From Aliarcobacter butzleri (GTDB taxonomy: Bacteria; Campylobacterota; Campylobacteria; Campylobacterales; Arcobacteraceae): a stretch of DNA of 27,275 nt. Under the pieces are notes generated by a model. The model ran no database searches and was not told the origin of the DNA. It saw only the letters and a program-made list of their open reading frames with translations. The translations under genes were made by a program, and so were the position numbers. Shown here piece after piece: positions 1 to 8,654 of the stretch (its first letter is position 1; every line of letters begins with the position of its first letter). Location: assembly GCA_012522985.1 (NCBI GenBank), contig JAAYJJ010000172.1:1-27275 (forward strand). Direction: 5' to 3'.

Positions 1-839
1 TAGTTGGTAAACAAGCTATCCCAACACCATGGACACAAAGTAGTTCAAACATAGATCCAACACAAAAAGGTACAGGTGTATTAGCACTATATAATGCAGG
101 TTTTGCTACATTTGCTGCTGCACACTTTGTAAATAATAGCATGGATGGTGTTAATAATGATTCAGTTGATCTAAAAGGTAATGATATCACTGCAGCAGCT
201 ATGATAGTACCAGTAGAAGATATAGCTAACTTACAAGTTTGGTATGCTCATGTAGGTAAAGATGAAGGAAGTAACCTTTTACAAGCTGGTGCAAATGCAC
301 TAAGTATCGCAGCTGATTTTAATATCCTTGATGTTGCAAAACTAGAAGTTATGCATTCAACATTTAAAGCAAAAGATGGTGGTGCTTTAGCTACTACTTT
401 AGGTGGTGCTGAAACAGCAAAACTTACAAAAGCTGTAGTTAGTGGATCAGTAGCTGATATGGTAAATCTAGCAGCTGGATATGGTAAAACAGGTAAAAAA
501 GGTGCTGGTGTAGTTGCGTTTGATGATGATGCTGATGCAAACTTCCTAGGATGGGATGTAGGACTAAATGGTCTTGCTGATGCAAAAGCGTACTTACTAC
601 ATGCTGATATGGATGTATTACCTGATTTTAATCTAGGTCTTACACATGTAAGTGCAAAAGCTAAAGATGGTGGGATCGTGGGTGATCTAAAAGCAAAAGA
701 AACATATGCTACTGCAACATATAACTTTGCTGACAACCTATATGCACAAGTAATGTTTGGTAAAGAAAAAGTAAAAGATGATGCAGCTGATTTTACAAAA
801 GAAACTAAAGGTAGATTAGAAGTTGGTTTCAAATTCTAA
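1..839 (+). CDS. Major outer membrane porin, C-terminal part (5' end outside window)
   Basis: The reading frame is open from base 3 to the TAA at 837-839, so the true start lies upstream of the window and the first internal ATG (141) is not the start. The visible 278 residues carry a VGKQAIPTPW motif, alternating short hydrophobic and polar strands, many Gly/Ala/Asp residues, and end in RLEVGFKF. A terminal Phe preceded by alternating hydrophobic residues is the usual signal for insertion of a beta-barrel into the outer membrane. These traits match the major porins of Campylobacterota (MOMP-like family), which form channels for small solutes. No link to the denitrification genes is evident. 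A strong terminator follows at 953-985. The family assignment rests on the sequence pattern; the exact porin subfamily is uncertain. Confidence 0.8.
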   Translation, partial: VGKQAIPTPWTQSSSNIDPTQKGTGVLALYNAGFATFAAAHFVNNSMDGVNNDSVDLKGNDITAAAMIVPVEDIANLQVWYAHVGKDEGSNLLQAGANALSIAADFNILDVAKLEVMHSTFKAKDGGALATTLGGAETAKLTKAVVSGSVADMVNLAAGYGKTGKKGAGVVAFDDDADANFLGWDVGLNGLADAKAYLLHADMDVLPDFNLGLTHVSAKAKDGGIVGDLKAKETYATATYNFADNLYAQVMFGKEKVKDDAADFTKETKGRLEVGFKF

Positions 840-856
840 GAAGCTTTTGTTTTTTA

Positions 857-1223
857 GGAAGTGAGGTTTCAACCTCACCCACTCTTTGGAAGTGACATTT
901 CAATGTCACCCATTGAGAAGGTAAGACTTAACCCTCACTCCAAACATCTTTAAACCCTAGAAGTTCTTACTTCTAGGGTTTTTTTATTTCCATATTTTGG
1001 AAGTGAGGATTTATTGTCACCTTTACTCAACTGATATTCATATTATGCAGGTAAGGTTGAAACTTTACTTCCTATTTTCGGAAGTGAGACTTCAGTCTCA
1101 CCATTTCTTAAGTGATATATCTTTGAATATTATACTTTTTTGAATGGGTAAGGTTGAAACCTTACTTCCTATTTTTGGAAGTGACATTTCAATGTCACCA
1201 AGTTAGGTTGAGAACTCACTTCC
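857..1223. repeat. Array of nine short palindromic (REP-like) repeats in a gene-free region
   Basis: The 411-base gap 840-1250 holds no gene. It contains nine copies of a ~23-base unit with the form GGAA + 8-base stem + 2-base loop + 8-base stem + CC. Forward copies are at 857-879, 888-910, 999-1021, 1080-1102 and 1177-1199; reverse copies are at 920-941, 1050-1072, 1147-1169 and 1202-1223. Example stems are GTGAGGTT/AACCTCAC, GTGACATT/AATGTCAC, GTGAGACT/AGTCTCAC and GTAAGGTT/AACCTTAC, so most stem differences are compensated. From 888 on, forward and reverse copies alternate, so each pair is bounded by GGAAGT and ACTTCC. Two pairs are preceded by a 7-base TATTTTY spacer (1073-1079, 1170-1176). 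Three copies (999, 920, 1202) are degenerate. The terminator at 953-985 sits inside the array. Confidence 0.85.
953..985 (+). terminator. Rho-independent terminator of the porin gene
   Basis: A perfect 12-base stem, AACCCTAGAAGT (953-964) paired with ACTTCTAGGGTT (969-980), encloses the loop TCTT and runs into seven T residues (979-985). It lies 114 bases after the porin stop codon. The hairpin differs in sequence from the palindromic repeats around it. Confidence 0.9.
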
Positions 1224-1250
1224 AAGAAAAACATTATGCTTTTAATTTTC

Positions 1251-2678
1251 TTATTTAACTTCTTTTATAAGAGGTATTTTGATACTAAAAGTTGTAAACT
1301 CTTTTTCTACAAAAAACTCTATATCTCCTTGGTAATTGTTATTAATAATATTTTTACACATATGTAGTCCAACACCTGTACCAGTATCTTTTTTGCTAGT
1401 GAAATATTGTTTAAATATATTATTTCTTATAGATACAGGTATCCCTCCGCCATCGTCTTTGATTTGGATGATAACATTGTCGTTTAAGATTTTAACAAAA
1501 ACAGAGATATTACCTATGGTTTTATCTCTTGATTTTTCTCTTCTTTCTATAATAGCCTCTTTTGAATTAACCAAAAGTATCATTAAACAATGCTCTAAGT
1601 CATTTTGTTTACCTTTAATAAAGGCTTGATTCATAGAATATGAATCAAATCTATTATCGATAGTGATATTTTCAAATAAAAACATATGTTCTAAGAGTTT
1701 TTCAATCTTTTTAATAGAATCAATGACATTAAAAACTTTTGATTCAGATGATGGTATAAAAAAATCTCTAAAATCATCTATAGTTTGTGACATATAATCT
1801 ATTAAGGTTTCACTTTTTTTGGAAAGCTCATCAAAAGTTTCTTGGGTAAGAATGTTGTTACTATACTCTTGCTTTAGAGTCATAATATAGAGTTTGATTA
1901 TACTAAGTGGTTGTCTCCATTGATGTGCAATATTGTTAATAAGCTCTCCTACTTGGGCTTCTTTGGATTTTTGGATAAGCAACATTTCTTGTTCTTTTTG
2001 TCTAGCAACTTCATGAGCTACTCTTTTGGATAGTTGTTTGTTTAGAGTTTGGAGTTTTAGCTTTTGTTTGATGATTGATATAATAGCTGGTCTAAAAATA
2101 AAAAAAGCCTTGATAGTTACTAGTGTAAGAAGTAAAAATCCAAATATTGCTATAAGTACACGTGATTGAAAAAATATTTCATTGATTTTTTCCTCTTTTA
2201 GTGTAGTAAGTCTATCAAACATCATAAGAAGATCTTGATTTATCTCTATAAAATAATCTATATCTTTAGGTGATACATTATCTAAAAATCCTCTTGCTAA
2301 ACTATATAATTCATCTAAATGATAAGTGATATTTTCTATGGTTTTTTGATCATAAACCACCACTTCTTTGGATAAAAAATAGTGATTTTTTATCATAGTT
2401 ATAACCAAATCAAAAAGTTCCTTTTTGTCTTGAGTATTATTGTTTTTTTCTATTTTCATAGCTAAATATGATGCTTTTTGCGTTAGCATTCTTTGTTTGC
2501 CACTTAAGTTGATATGATATGTATCATGTTTATGAATATGTGAAATCATATATAAAAGCCCAAAACTAAAAATTATCATCAAGCTAATAAGTATAAAAAA
2601 TGTCATATGCCTTTTGATAAGAGTTGCTGTTGTTTTATCAGCTTTTTTATAATATACTCTAAGTCTATCAAATATCAT
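1251..2678 (-). CDS. Membrane sensor histidine kinase with PilJ/NarX-type periplasmic domain
   Basis: Residue order (numbered from the ATG at 2678): TM helix ~26-46; periplasmic four-helix PilJ-type domain with GKQRMLTQK at ~60-68, the motif shared with the nitrate-binding helix of NarX/NarQ sensors; TM helix ~172-194; coiled coil; HisKA with phospho-acceptor H252 in AHQWRQPL; N-box N371; G1 DDGGGIP ~408; G2 GTGVGL ~432. All catalytic boxes are intact. A GTG at 2687 is also in frame, but AGGGGGTGG overlaps it and is well placed as the ribosome site for the ATG at 2678, so that start is preferred. No response regulator gene is adjacent. Divergent from the NIT-domain chemoreceptor and preceded by its own Fnr-type promoter (2708-2749). 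Nitrate or nitrite sensing is inferred from the domain, not proven. Confidence 0.85.
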   Translation of the reverse strand: MIFDRLRVYYKKADKTTATLIKRHMTFFILISLMIIFSFGLLYMISHIHKHDTYHINLSGKQRMLTQKASYLAMKIEKNNNTQDKKELFDLVITMIKNHYFLSKEVVVYDQKTIENITYHLDELYSLARGFLDNVSPKDIDYFIEINQDLLMMFDRLTTLKEEKINEIFFQSRVLIAIFGFLLLTLVTIKAFFIFRPAIISIIKQKLKLQTLNKQLSKRVAHEVARQKEQEMLLIQKSKEAQVGELINNIAHQWRQPLSIIKLYIMTLKQEYSNNILTQETFDELSKKSETLIDYMSQTIDDFRDFFIPSSESKVFNVIDSIKKIEKLLEHMFLFENITIDNRFDSYSMNQAFIKGKQNDLEHCLMILLVNSKEAIIERREKSRDKTIGNISVFVKILNDNVIIQIKDDGGGIPVSIRNNIFKQYFTSKKDTGTGVGLHMCKNIINNNYQGDIEFFVEKEFTTFSIKIPLIKEVK

Positions 2679-2707
2679 ATTTTCCACCCCCTAATAGTAA
2701 ACAAAAA

Positions 2708-2749
2708 AGTATATAAAATCAAAGAATAAAAATCATTGACAACAATCAA
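2708..2749 (-). promoter_or_regulatory. Crp/Fnr-type box and -10 element for the histidine kinase gene
   Basis: On the minus strand TTGAT-TGTT-GTCAA (2736-2749) is a near-perfect Crp/Fnr-family palindrome. A TATACT -10 hexamer lies at 2708-2713. The implied start point is about 2701, which puts the box centre at -41.5, the classic class II activator position. There is no good -35 hexamer, as expected for an activated promoter. Confidence 0.65.
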
Positions 2750-2800
2750 ATATATTGTTTTCATATAAATAATCTTTACAAATAGTGGAATTTACATATT

Positions 2801-2846
2801 TTGACTAAGGTCAATGCAAAAAATAACTACTTTATACTAATATACT
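2801..2846 (+). promoter_or_regulatory. Crp/Fnr-type box and -10 region for the chemoreceptor gene
   Basis: TTGAC-TAAG-GTCAA (2801-2814) is a perfect palindrome of the Fnr/Dnr/NnrR type. Downstream is an A/T-rich -10 region with TAATAT (2838-2843) flanked by two TATACT copies (2833, 2841). TAATAT would give a start near 2850 and a box position near -42. The same motif core occurs before napA (20650-20663). Confidence 0.65.
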
Positions 2847-2858
2847 CAAAAAATTTGG

Positions 2859-5105
2859 ATGGTAGAAATGTTAAGTCTTTTAAAAGATATTCCTCTTAAA
2901 ATAAAGCTTTTATTTATGGCAGTGCCACCTTTGTTGATAGCTATAGTTTACTCTATAGTTATAGTTGTCTATTTTGTTGGTGAAAAAAATAGTTTAGAAA
3001 ATACAAAATATAGTATATATGAAAGTGAAGCCTTGGCTAAATGTATTCACTTTTTACAAAGAGAAAGAGGTTTGAGCTTGGGATATGTGGCTTCAAAAGG
3101 AACTCAAAATAGAGATCTTCTTGTAACAGCTAGAGATGATGTTGATAGGGCTTTGAGAGATTTAAATCTTACTTTTAGTCAAACAAAAGGAGATAATTTT
3201 CTTTTAAATTATATTCAAGATCTTAAACATATAAGAGAAGACATCAACTCTTTAAAGGCTACAGCACAAATAATAGCTCCATTTTATACTAAACTGATCT
3301 CCACATCTATAGATAATGTGGTTTTGATACCAAATAAAATGTCTGATATTGAAGGAAGAAATATTATACAAGCTTATACACATTTAGCTACTGCTAAAGA
3401 GTCTTTGGGTTTGGCAAGAGGTACGTTAAATAAAGTTTTTACACAAAATAGCATGGATCCATATGATTTTGCACTTTTTGGTGGACTTAAAAGATCTATG
3501 AGTGTTAATATAGATAAGTTTTCTGTTCTTGCTACTTATGAACTTGGTGAGTTTCATAAAGCTCATTTTCAAGGTAAATCAGTAGATAAAACGTTTGATA
3601 TTATGGAAGAGGCTTATATCAAAAATATAGAGGGTGGTTTTGATATAGATCCTAGAATTTGGTGGGAACATTCTACTATAGCTATAGATTTACTAAGAGA
3701 TATAGAGATAAAACTCTATAATGATATCTATAGCCTTATGGATTTAAAACTCAATAATGCTAATAATCAGATATATATTACTAGTTTTGTGGTATTTTTT
3801 GCTATAGTTATAGGTATAATTATAACTCTATGGCTTATAAATAATACTATAAGATCTATGAGTACTATACAAAATGGTTTAATATCATTTTTTGAGTTTT
3901 TAAATAGACAAACTTCAAAGATTGAGCCAATAAAACTAAACTCAAAAGATGAATTTGGGCAAATGGCGGGTGTTATCAACCAAAATATACAAAAAACCAA
4001 AGATAGCATAGAAGAGGACAATGCCCTAATAGAAGATGCTAAAGTAGTAATGGCTAGAGTTAAAAATGGATGGTATTCTCAACTAATAGAAAAAACAACC
4101 CAAAATAACACTTTAGAGGAGTTTAAAAACAATCTAAATGAGATGTTAAATATCACTAAACAAAGATTTGTAGATATAAATAAAGTTTTACAAGAGTACT
4201 CTAAACACAACTATACAAGTGTTATAAACCTTAATCCCAATGATGAAAAAGGTGGAGTTTTGGAAAATTTTATCAAAGGGATACATCAAGTACAAACTTC
4301 AATAAATCAAATGCTAAGTGAAAACCAAACAAATGGATTACATTTAAGTGAAAGTTCAAATATACTCTTAGCAAATGTAAATCAACTAAATCAAAGCTCC
4401 AATGAAGCTGCTGCAAATCTAGAAGAGACGGCTGCGGCTTTGGAAGAGATAACAAGCACCATAGTAAGTAATACTGAAAATGTAGTTAAAATGGCTCATT
4501 TTGCTAGTGAACTTAGCCAATCAGCACAAGAGGGAATGGTGTTGGCAAGAAAAACAAATAACTCTATGGATGAGATAAATACTCAAGTCAATCTAATCAA
4601 TGAAGCAATCTCTGTGATAGATAATATAGCTTTTCAAACCAATATTTTATCTCTTAATGCAGCAGTAGAAGCAGCAACTGCTGGTGAGGCTGGAGCTGGG
4701 TTTGCAGTGGTGGCATCTGAGGTTAGAAATCTAGCAGCAAGAAGTGCAGAGGCTGCAAAAGAGATTAAAACTATAGTAGAACTTGCTACAGCAAAAGCTA
4801 ATGAAGGTAAAAACATAGCAAATGAGATGATCTTTGGATATGCTGGATTAAATGACAATATTACAAAAACTATAGATATTATATCAGATATAGAAATAGC
4901 AAGTAAAGAACAACAAAGTGGTATTGAGCAGATAAATGATGCTATAGCTGGACTTGATCAACAAACTCAAGCCAATGCCTCTATAGCGGCTCAAACTCAA
5001 GATGTGGCACTTATGACTGATAAAATAGCTAAAACTATAGTAGAAGAGACTAAGAAAAAGAGATTTATTAAGATTGAAAACTCTTTTAATAAAAATTTGC
5101 TATAA
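2859..5105 (+). CDS. Methyl-accepting chemotaxis protein with NIT (nitrate/nitrite sensing) domain
   Basis: Order: TM helix ~15-40; periplasmic NIT-like domain ~55-290, marked by the helix around [13 protein letters not shown] (~64-76); TM helix ~305-328; HAMP-like linker with [12 protein letters not shown]; then a methyl-accepting signalling domain with hairpin tip [17 protein letters not shown] and [18 protein letters not shown] (~586-630). NIT domains are associated with nitrate and nitrite sensing. The tip has ATAGEAGAG where most receptors have ARAGEQGKG, a mild variation. There is no C-terminal CheR-binding pentapeptide. The ATG at 2859 lacks a clear ribosome site; the ATG at 2868 has GGATGG seven bases upstream and is a plausible alternative, removing three residues. 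The gene sits 31 bases before the next one and shares the Fnr-type promoter, suggesting nitrate-directed taxis under anaerobic control. Ligand is inferred. Confidence 0.85.
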   Translation: MVEMLSLLKDIPLKIKLLFMAVPPLLIAIVYSIVIVVYFVGEKNSLENTKYSIYESEALAKCIHFLQRERGLSLGYVASKGTQNRDLLVTARDDVDRALRDLNLTFSQTKGDNFLLNYIQDLKHIREDINSLKATAQIIAPFYTKLISTSIDNVVLIPNKMSDIEGRNIIQAYTHLATAKESLGLARGTLNKVFTQNSMDPYDFALFGGLKRSMSVNIDKFSVLATYELGEFHKAHFQGKSVDKTFDIMEEAYIKNIEGGFDIDPRIWWEHSTIAIDLLRDIEIKLYNDIYSLMDLKLNNANNQIYITSFVVFFAIVIGIIITLWLINNTIRSMSTIQNGLISFFEFLNRQTSKIEPIKLNSKDEFGQMAGVINQNIQKTKDSIEEDNALIEDAKVVMARVKNGWYSQLIEKTTQNNTLEEFKNNLNEMLNITKQRFVDINKVLQEYSKHNYTSVINLNPNDEKGGVLENFIKGIHQVQTSINQMLSENQTNGLHLSESSNILLANVNQLNQSSNEAAANLEETAAALEEITSTIVSNTENVVKMAHFASELSQSAQEGMVLARKTNNSMDEINTQVNLINEAISVIDNIAFQTNILSLNAAVEAATAGEAGAGFAVVASEVRNLAARSAEAAKEIKTIVELATAKANEGKNIANEMIFGYAGLNDNITKTIDIISDIEIASKEQQSGIEQINDAIAGLDQQTQANASIAAQTQDVALMTDKIAKTIVEETKKKRFIKIENSFNKNLL

Positions 5106-5136
5106 TACAAAACATATAAAATAAGGTAGAGTTGTT

Positions 5137-7497
5137 ATGGCATCTAATTTTTTGGAGTTTATCAAGAGGAAAAAAGAACTTTTTGTTTTTGTTATTGTGA
5201 CTCTTTTTATACTTGTATGGCTTACAAAAATAGTCTTGGCACAAAATATTCAAGATCAAAATAAAGAGGATTTTGCTTATCAACAAGCTAAGATTTTAAG
5301 TAGCTATGTAGTCAAATATAGAGAGCATTATCAAAGCCTTTTTATAGATAAAACCATACCTTTAGATAAAGATACTATACATGCTCTTCCAGCAGTTGCC
5401 ATAGTTAAAATCAATGAGCTTTTTTCTAAAACAAATCCTTTTTCTATAAGTATCAAAACAGTCTCTGATCAAGCAAGAAATCCATCAAATCAAGCAGATA
5501 AGTTTGAACTTGATGCTATCAAAAGATATAAAGTCTCACCATCAACAAAGCAAATATTTGAAAAGATAAGAGACAATAAACAAAATATTTATCAATACAC
5601 CCTACCTCTTTGGGTTGAACAATCATGCCTTAAATGCCACTTTACTAAAGAATCAGCTCCAGAGTATGTATCAGATAAGTATAATCTAGGATCTGATTAC
5701 AAACTAGGTGAACTAAGAGGAGTAATAAGTATCAAAATACCTCAAGAAAATATTGACTCTTATTTTTATACTTATGAGTTGCTATCTTATAGTTTTGAGT
5801 TTTTTGTTTTTATTATACTACTTGGTATAGTTTTTGTAGCTTATAAAATCTTAAATTCATACAATATAGACTTAGAAGAAGAGGTAAGCAAAAAAACACT
5901 CACTATCCAAAAAGCATACAATGATATCAACCAATACAAAAATGCACTAAATGAAAGCTCCATAGTAACTATATCAGATAAAGATGGTATTATTAAATAT
6001 GTCAATGATAACTTTGTAAAAACTAGTGGATTTAGTAAAGAAGAAGCCATAGGCAAAACCCACTCTATAATCAACCATCCAGATGTAGATAAAGCAGTCT
6101 TTAAAGAGATGTGGGAGAGTATTTTAGCCAAACAAACATGGAAAGGCACTATTAAAAACAAAAAGAAAAATGGTGGATATTATGTAGTAGATGCTACAGT
6201 AAAGCCTATTTTGGATCTCCATGGTGAAATAATAGAGTTTATTGCTATAAGACATGATATAACTGCTATATATGATAAACAAAATAAAATAGAAAAGATG
6301 GTTTTATATGATGAGCTTACATCTTTGCAAAATAGGAAAAAACTCCTTATAGATATACCAAAGTTTCACGATCCAAAAGTAGCTCTTTTTGATATAGATA
6401 ACTTTTCAAATATCAATGATTTTTATGGCAATAGTATGGGGGATTTTATACTTAAAGAACTAGCTAAAATCTTAAAAAGCTATATGGATGAGATGAATGG
6501 TATCTATAGATATACTAGTGATAGGTTTATTTTATTAAGTAGTTTAGAAGAAGAGAAGTTTTTAAAGCTAGTAGAAAGTGTTATCCAAAGTGTAAAATAT
6601 CATACTTTTATATATGGAGATCTACAAACTTCTATCTCTTTGAGTGTTGCAATCTCTTTTGAGCATAAAGAAAATCTTTTAAATACCGCTGAGATGACTC
6701 TAAAAGAGCTAAAAAGAAATAGATTATCATATCTACTTTATGATAAATCATTTAATATAGAAGAAACTATAAAAAACAATATCTATTGGACATCCAAAAT
6801 CAAAAAGGCTTTAGAAGAGGATAGATTTGTCTTACACTATCAAGCTATTTATAATAATCATACACAAAAGATAGAAAAATATGAGTCTTTAGTAAGAATG
6901 ATAGATGAAGATGGTAGCCTAATAAGTCCATTTTATTTCTTAGAGTTTGCAAAGCTCTCAAAACAATATATCAATATCACAAAAATAGTGATAAATCACT
7001 CTTTTGAGAAGTTTAAAGATAGTGCTTTAGAGTTTTCACTTAACCTTACTATAGAAGATATCCAATCAGAAGAGATAAGAGAGCTAATAAATAGCAAAAT
7101 GCAAGATAAGAGCTTTTGGGGTAGGGTGGTTTTTGAGATAGTTGAAAGTGAAGGGATAGAAAATAGTGATATTTTAGAAAGCTTTATTCAAACTATCAAA
7201 GGCTATCAATGTAAAATAGCTATAGATGACTTTGGAACAGGATACTCTAACTTTATCTATCTTTTACAGCTATCACCTGATTATGTTAAAATAGATGGTT
7301 CTATGATTAAAAATATTGATTCAAATATAGAGCATTTTGAGATAGTCAAAACTATTATAGAGTTTGCCAAAATCAAAAATATACAAACAATAGCAGAGTT
7401 TGTATGTAGTAAAGAGGTTTATGAGAAGATTTTGGAGCTTGGTATTGATTTTTCTCAAGGCTATTATATAGCTAAGCCATCACAAGAGTGTGATTAA
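5137..7497 (+). CDS. Haem-binding Tll0287-like / PAS / degenerate GGDEF / EAL membrane protein
   Basis: TM helix ~14-35; periplasmic Tll0287-like (DUF3365) domain with a c-type haem motif CLKCH at 164-168; TM helix ~216-238; short coiled coil; PAS domain ~266-380 with FSKEEAIGK; GGDEF-like domain ~382-530 whose signature is replaced by SDRF (461-464); EAL domain from ~545. The EAL part keeps ESL at 583-585 (first metal-binding Glu), FEIVES, DDFGTGYS (697-704) and KIDGS. So diguanylate cyclase activity is probably lost while c-di-GMP phosphodiesterase activity is likely. Covalent haem outside the membrane suggests sensing of redox state, NO or another haem ligand. Likely co-transcribed with the chemoreceptor 31 bases upstream; AAGG precedes the ATG. 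No terminator follows; the convergent nos operon ends 185 bases away. Confidence 0.82.
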   Translation: MASNFLEFIKRKKELFVFVIVTLFILVWLTKIVLAQNIQDQNKEDFAYQQAKILSSYVVKYREHYQSLFIDKTIPLDKDTIHALPAVAIVKINELFSKTNPFSISIKTVSDQARNPSNQADKFELDAIKRYKVSPSTKQIFEKIRDNKQNIYQYTLPLWVEQSCLKCHFTKESAPEYVSDKYNLGSDYKLGELRGVISIKIPQENIDSYFYTYELLSYSFEFFVFIILLGIVFVAYKILNSYNIDLEEEVSKKTLTIQKAYNDINQYKNALNESSIVTISDKDGIIKYVNDNFVKTSGFSKEEAIGKTHSIINHPDVDKAVFKEMWESILAKQTWKGTIKNKKKNGGYYVVDATVKPILDLHGEIIEFIAIRHDITAIYDKQNKIEKMVLYDELTSLQNRKKLLIDIPKFHDPKVALFDIDNFSNINDFYGNSMGDFILKELAKILKSYMDEMNGIYRYTSDRFILLSSLEEEKFLKLVESVIQSVKYHTFIYGDLQTSISLSVAISFEHKENLLNTAEMTLKELKRNRLSYLLYDKSFNIEETIKNNIYWTSKIKKALEEDRFVLHYQAIYNNHTQKIEKYESLVRMIDEDGSLISPFYFLEFAKLSKQYINITKIVINHSFEKFKDSALEFSLNLTIEDIQSEEIRELINSKMQDKSFWGRVVFEIVESEGIENSDILESFIQTIKGYQCKIAIDDFGTGYSNFIYLLQLSPDYVKIDGSMIKNIDSNIEHFEIVKTIIEFAKIKNIQTIAEFVCSKEVYEKILELGIDFSQGYYIAKPSQECD

Positions 7498-7498
7498 G

Positions 7499-7547
7499 TA
7501 TTAAGAGCTAAGTGTTAAGCGTTCAGTGTTCAGTTGTGAGTTGTGGT
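7499..7547 (+). repeat. Degenerate heptamer tandem repeat, left arm
   Basis: Seven head-to-tail 7-mers begin two bases after the upstream stop codon: TATTAAG, AGCTAAG, TGTTAAG, CGTTCAG, TGTTCAG, TTGTGAG, TTGTGGT. The first five fit NNYTMAG, and the last two are eroded. The inverted counterpart is at 7647-7674. Confidence 0.6.
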
Positions 7548-7558
7548 GCATACCAAGT

Positions 7559-7607
7559 GGAAGTGACACTTTAGTGTCACCATATGTAAGATTGAAATCT
7601 TACTTCC
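7559..7607. repeat. Solitary pair of the palindromic repeat (forward + reverse unit)
   Basis: The forward unit (7559-7581) has perfect stem GTGACACT/AGTGTCAC and the reverse unit (7585-7607) has perfect stem GTAAGATT/AATCTTAC. The pair is bounded by GGAAGT and ACTTCC, exactly as in the 857-1223 array more than 6 kb away. It lies between the convergent ends of the EAL gene and the nos operon. Confidence 0.8.
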
Positions 7608-7646
7608 AAAAAAATCCACCAATAAGCAAATTTAAAATTAATAATC

Positions 7647-7674
7647 CTTAACGCTTAGCTCTGAATGCTGAACG
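7647..7674 (-). repeat. Degenerate heptamer tandem repeat, right (inverted) arm
   Basis: On the minus strand four contiguous 7-mers read CGTTCAG, CATTCAG, AGCTAAG, CGTTAAG. CGTTCAG and AGCTAAG are identical to units in the left arm (7499-7547). Together the arms bracket the palindromic pair at 7559-7607. Confidence 0.6.
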
Positions 7675-7682
7675 CTCCCTAT

Positions 7683-8654
7683 TTATAACCACACACCATT
7701 ATGAAAATAGTATCCTAGAACATAATAAAGTCCTATTAAAACAAATAGAGTATTTAAAGCTAAAGAAAGAATTATATCTTTTTTATTTAGTGTTTTAAGA
7801 AAAAGGTAATTAAATCCTGATTTAATACCAAAAAAACTTCCAAAAATCAATAATATATAAAAAGCATATCCAACATAGTGATACTCTTTTTGTATCAAAC
7901 AAAAAGGGCATGTATGAGTAGGAAGCTCATATACATAGGGTGAAAAGGTATATATTGTTACTAGTAATCCTGTATATATCATCATAATTGATACAAATCC
8001 AAAGGCGATAGAGATTTTTTGTCTAAAATATGATAAAACTCCCAAAATAAAATAGAGTATAAAAACAACACCAAAGGTAATGCCCATATCATCTCTAGAT
8101 AAAGAGATAAAATCACCTATTTTATTTGTATTTGCAAAGGTAACTGAACAACAGCTTACTATTCTTTGGGTATCAAGCCCTATGATAGTTTGAAGATCTA
8201 AGATAAGCTCTATAATCAAAAGAAGATAAATAAGTATAAAAAATCTAAATTTAAACTTTAAAAATGGATAATTCGTCTCTTGCATATCTTTGTTATGAGC
8301 ACTTATCCATAGCCCAAAAAGAACCAAAAGAATAATTTTAAGCCCTAAAAGATACCAACCATAGCTAGTGGCATTGATAACTCCTACACCACACATAGCG
8401 GCTTTGATAAAAGGAACTAAAGAGTCTATTAGATAAAGTATATAAAAAGATAAAATAATCTTTATCATCAACAAAAAGTAGATGATTGTTGAGATTAGAA
8501 AGCTATATTTTTCATTTGAATATTGTAAGTTGGATGTAGAGTTAAAATCCCAAGATTTTAAAATCTTTACACTTCCTATAAAAGCAATAGTAGCCAAAGA
8601 AAAGATAGCTACACTAGTACCTAGATATGAGACTGTACCGCTAGTTAATATCAT
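7683..8654 (-). CDS. Polytopic membrane protein with CPFC motif, last gene of the nos operon
   Basis: I do not recognise the family with confidence. The 323-residue protein has about eight hydrophobic segments. Cysteines sit at membrane boundaries: MCGVGV, SCCSV and THTCPFCLIQ. The CPFC pair beside a TM helix resembles a thiol-disulfide active site of the DsbB/VKOR kind, but the rest of those families cannot be confirmed by eye. Its start overlaps the end of the ATPase gene by 14 bases, so it is translationally coupled to the ABC module and probably works with it. A role in thiol redox for copper handling or for NosL-like proteins is speculation. It is followed by repeats and no obvious terminator before the convergent gene. 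Confidence 0.7.
   Translation of the reverse strand: MILTSGTVSYLGTSVAIFSLATIAFIGSVKILKSWDFNSTSNLQYSNEKYSFLISTIIYFLLMIKIILSFYILYLIDSLVPFIKAAMCGVGVINATSYGWYLLGLKIILLVLFGLWISAHNKDMQETNYPFLKFKFRFFILIYLLLIIELILDLQTIIGLDTQRIVSCCSVTFANTNKIGDFISLSRDDMGITFGVVFILYFILGVLSYFRQKISIAFGFVSIMMIYTGLLVTIYTFSPYVYELPTHTCPFCLIQKEYHYVGYAFYILLIFGSFFGIKSGFNYLFLKTLNKKDIILSLALNTLFVLIGLYYVLGYYFHNGVWL

Noticed and set aside
248..832. 194-residue reading frame antisense to the porin
   Set aside because: It mirrors the regular codon use of the porin frame, has no ribosome site and no family resemblance.
857..1223. CRISPR array
   Set aside because: Repeats are palindromes in alternating orientation, their sequence varies, spacings range from 3 to 77 bases, and no cas gene is present.
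2679..2687. GTG start for the histidine kinase
   Set aside because: The GTG is part of the AGGGGGTGG ribosome site that fits the ATG at 2678.
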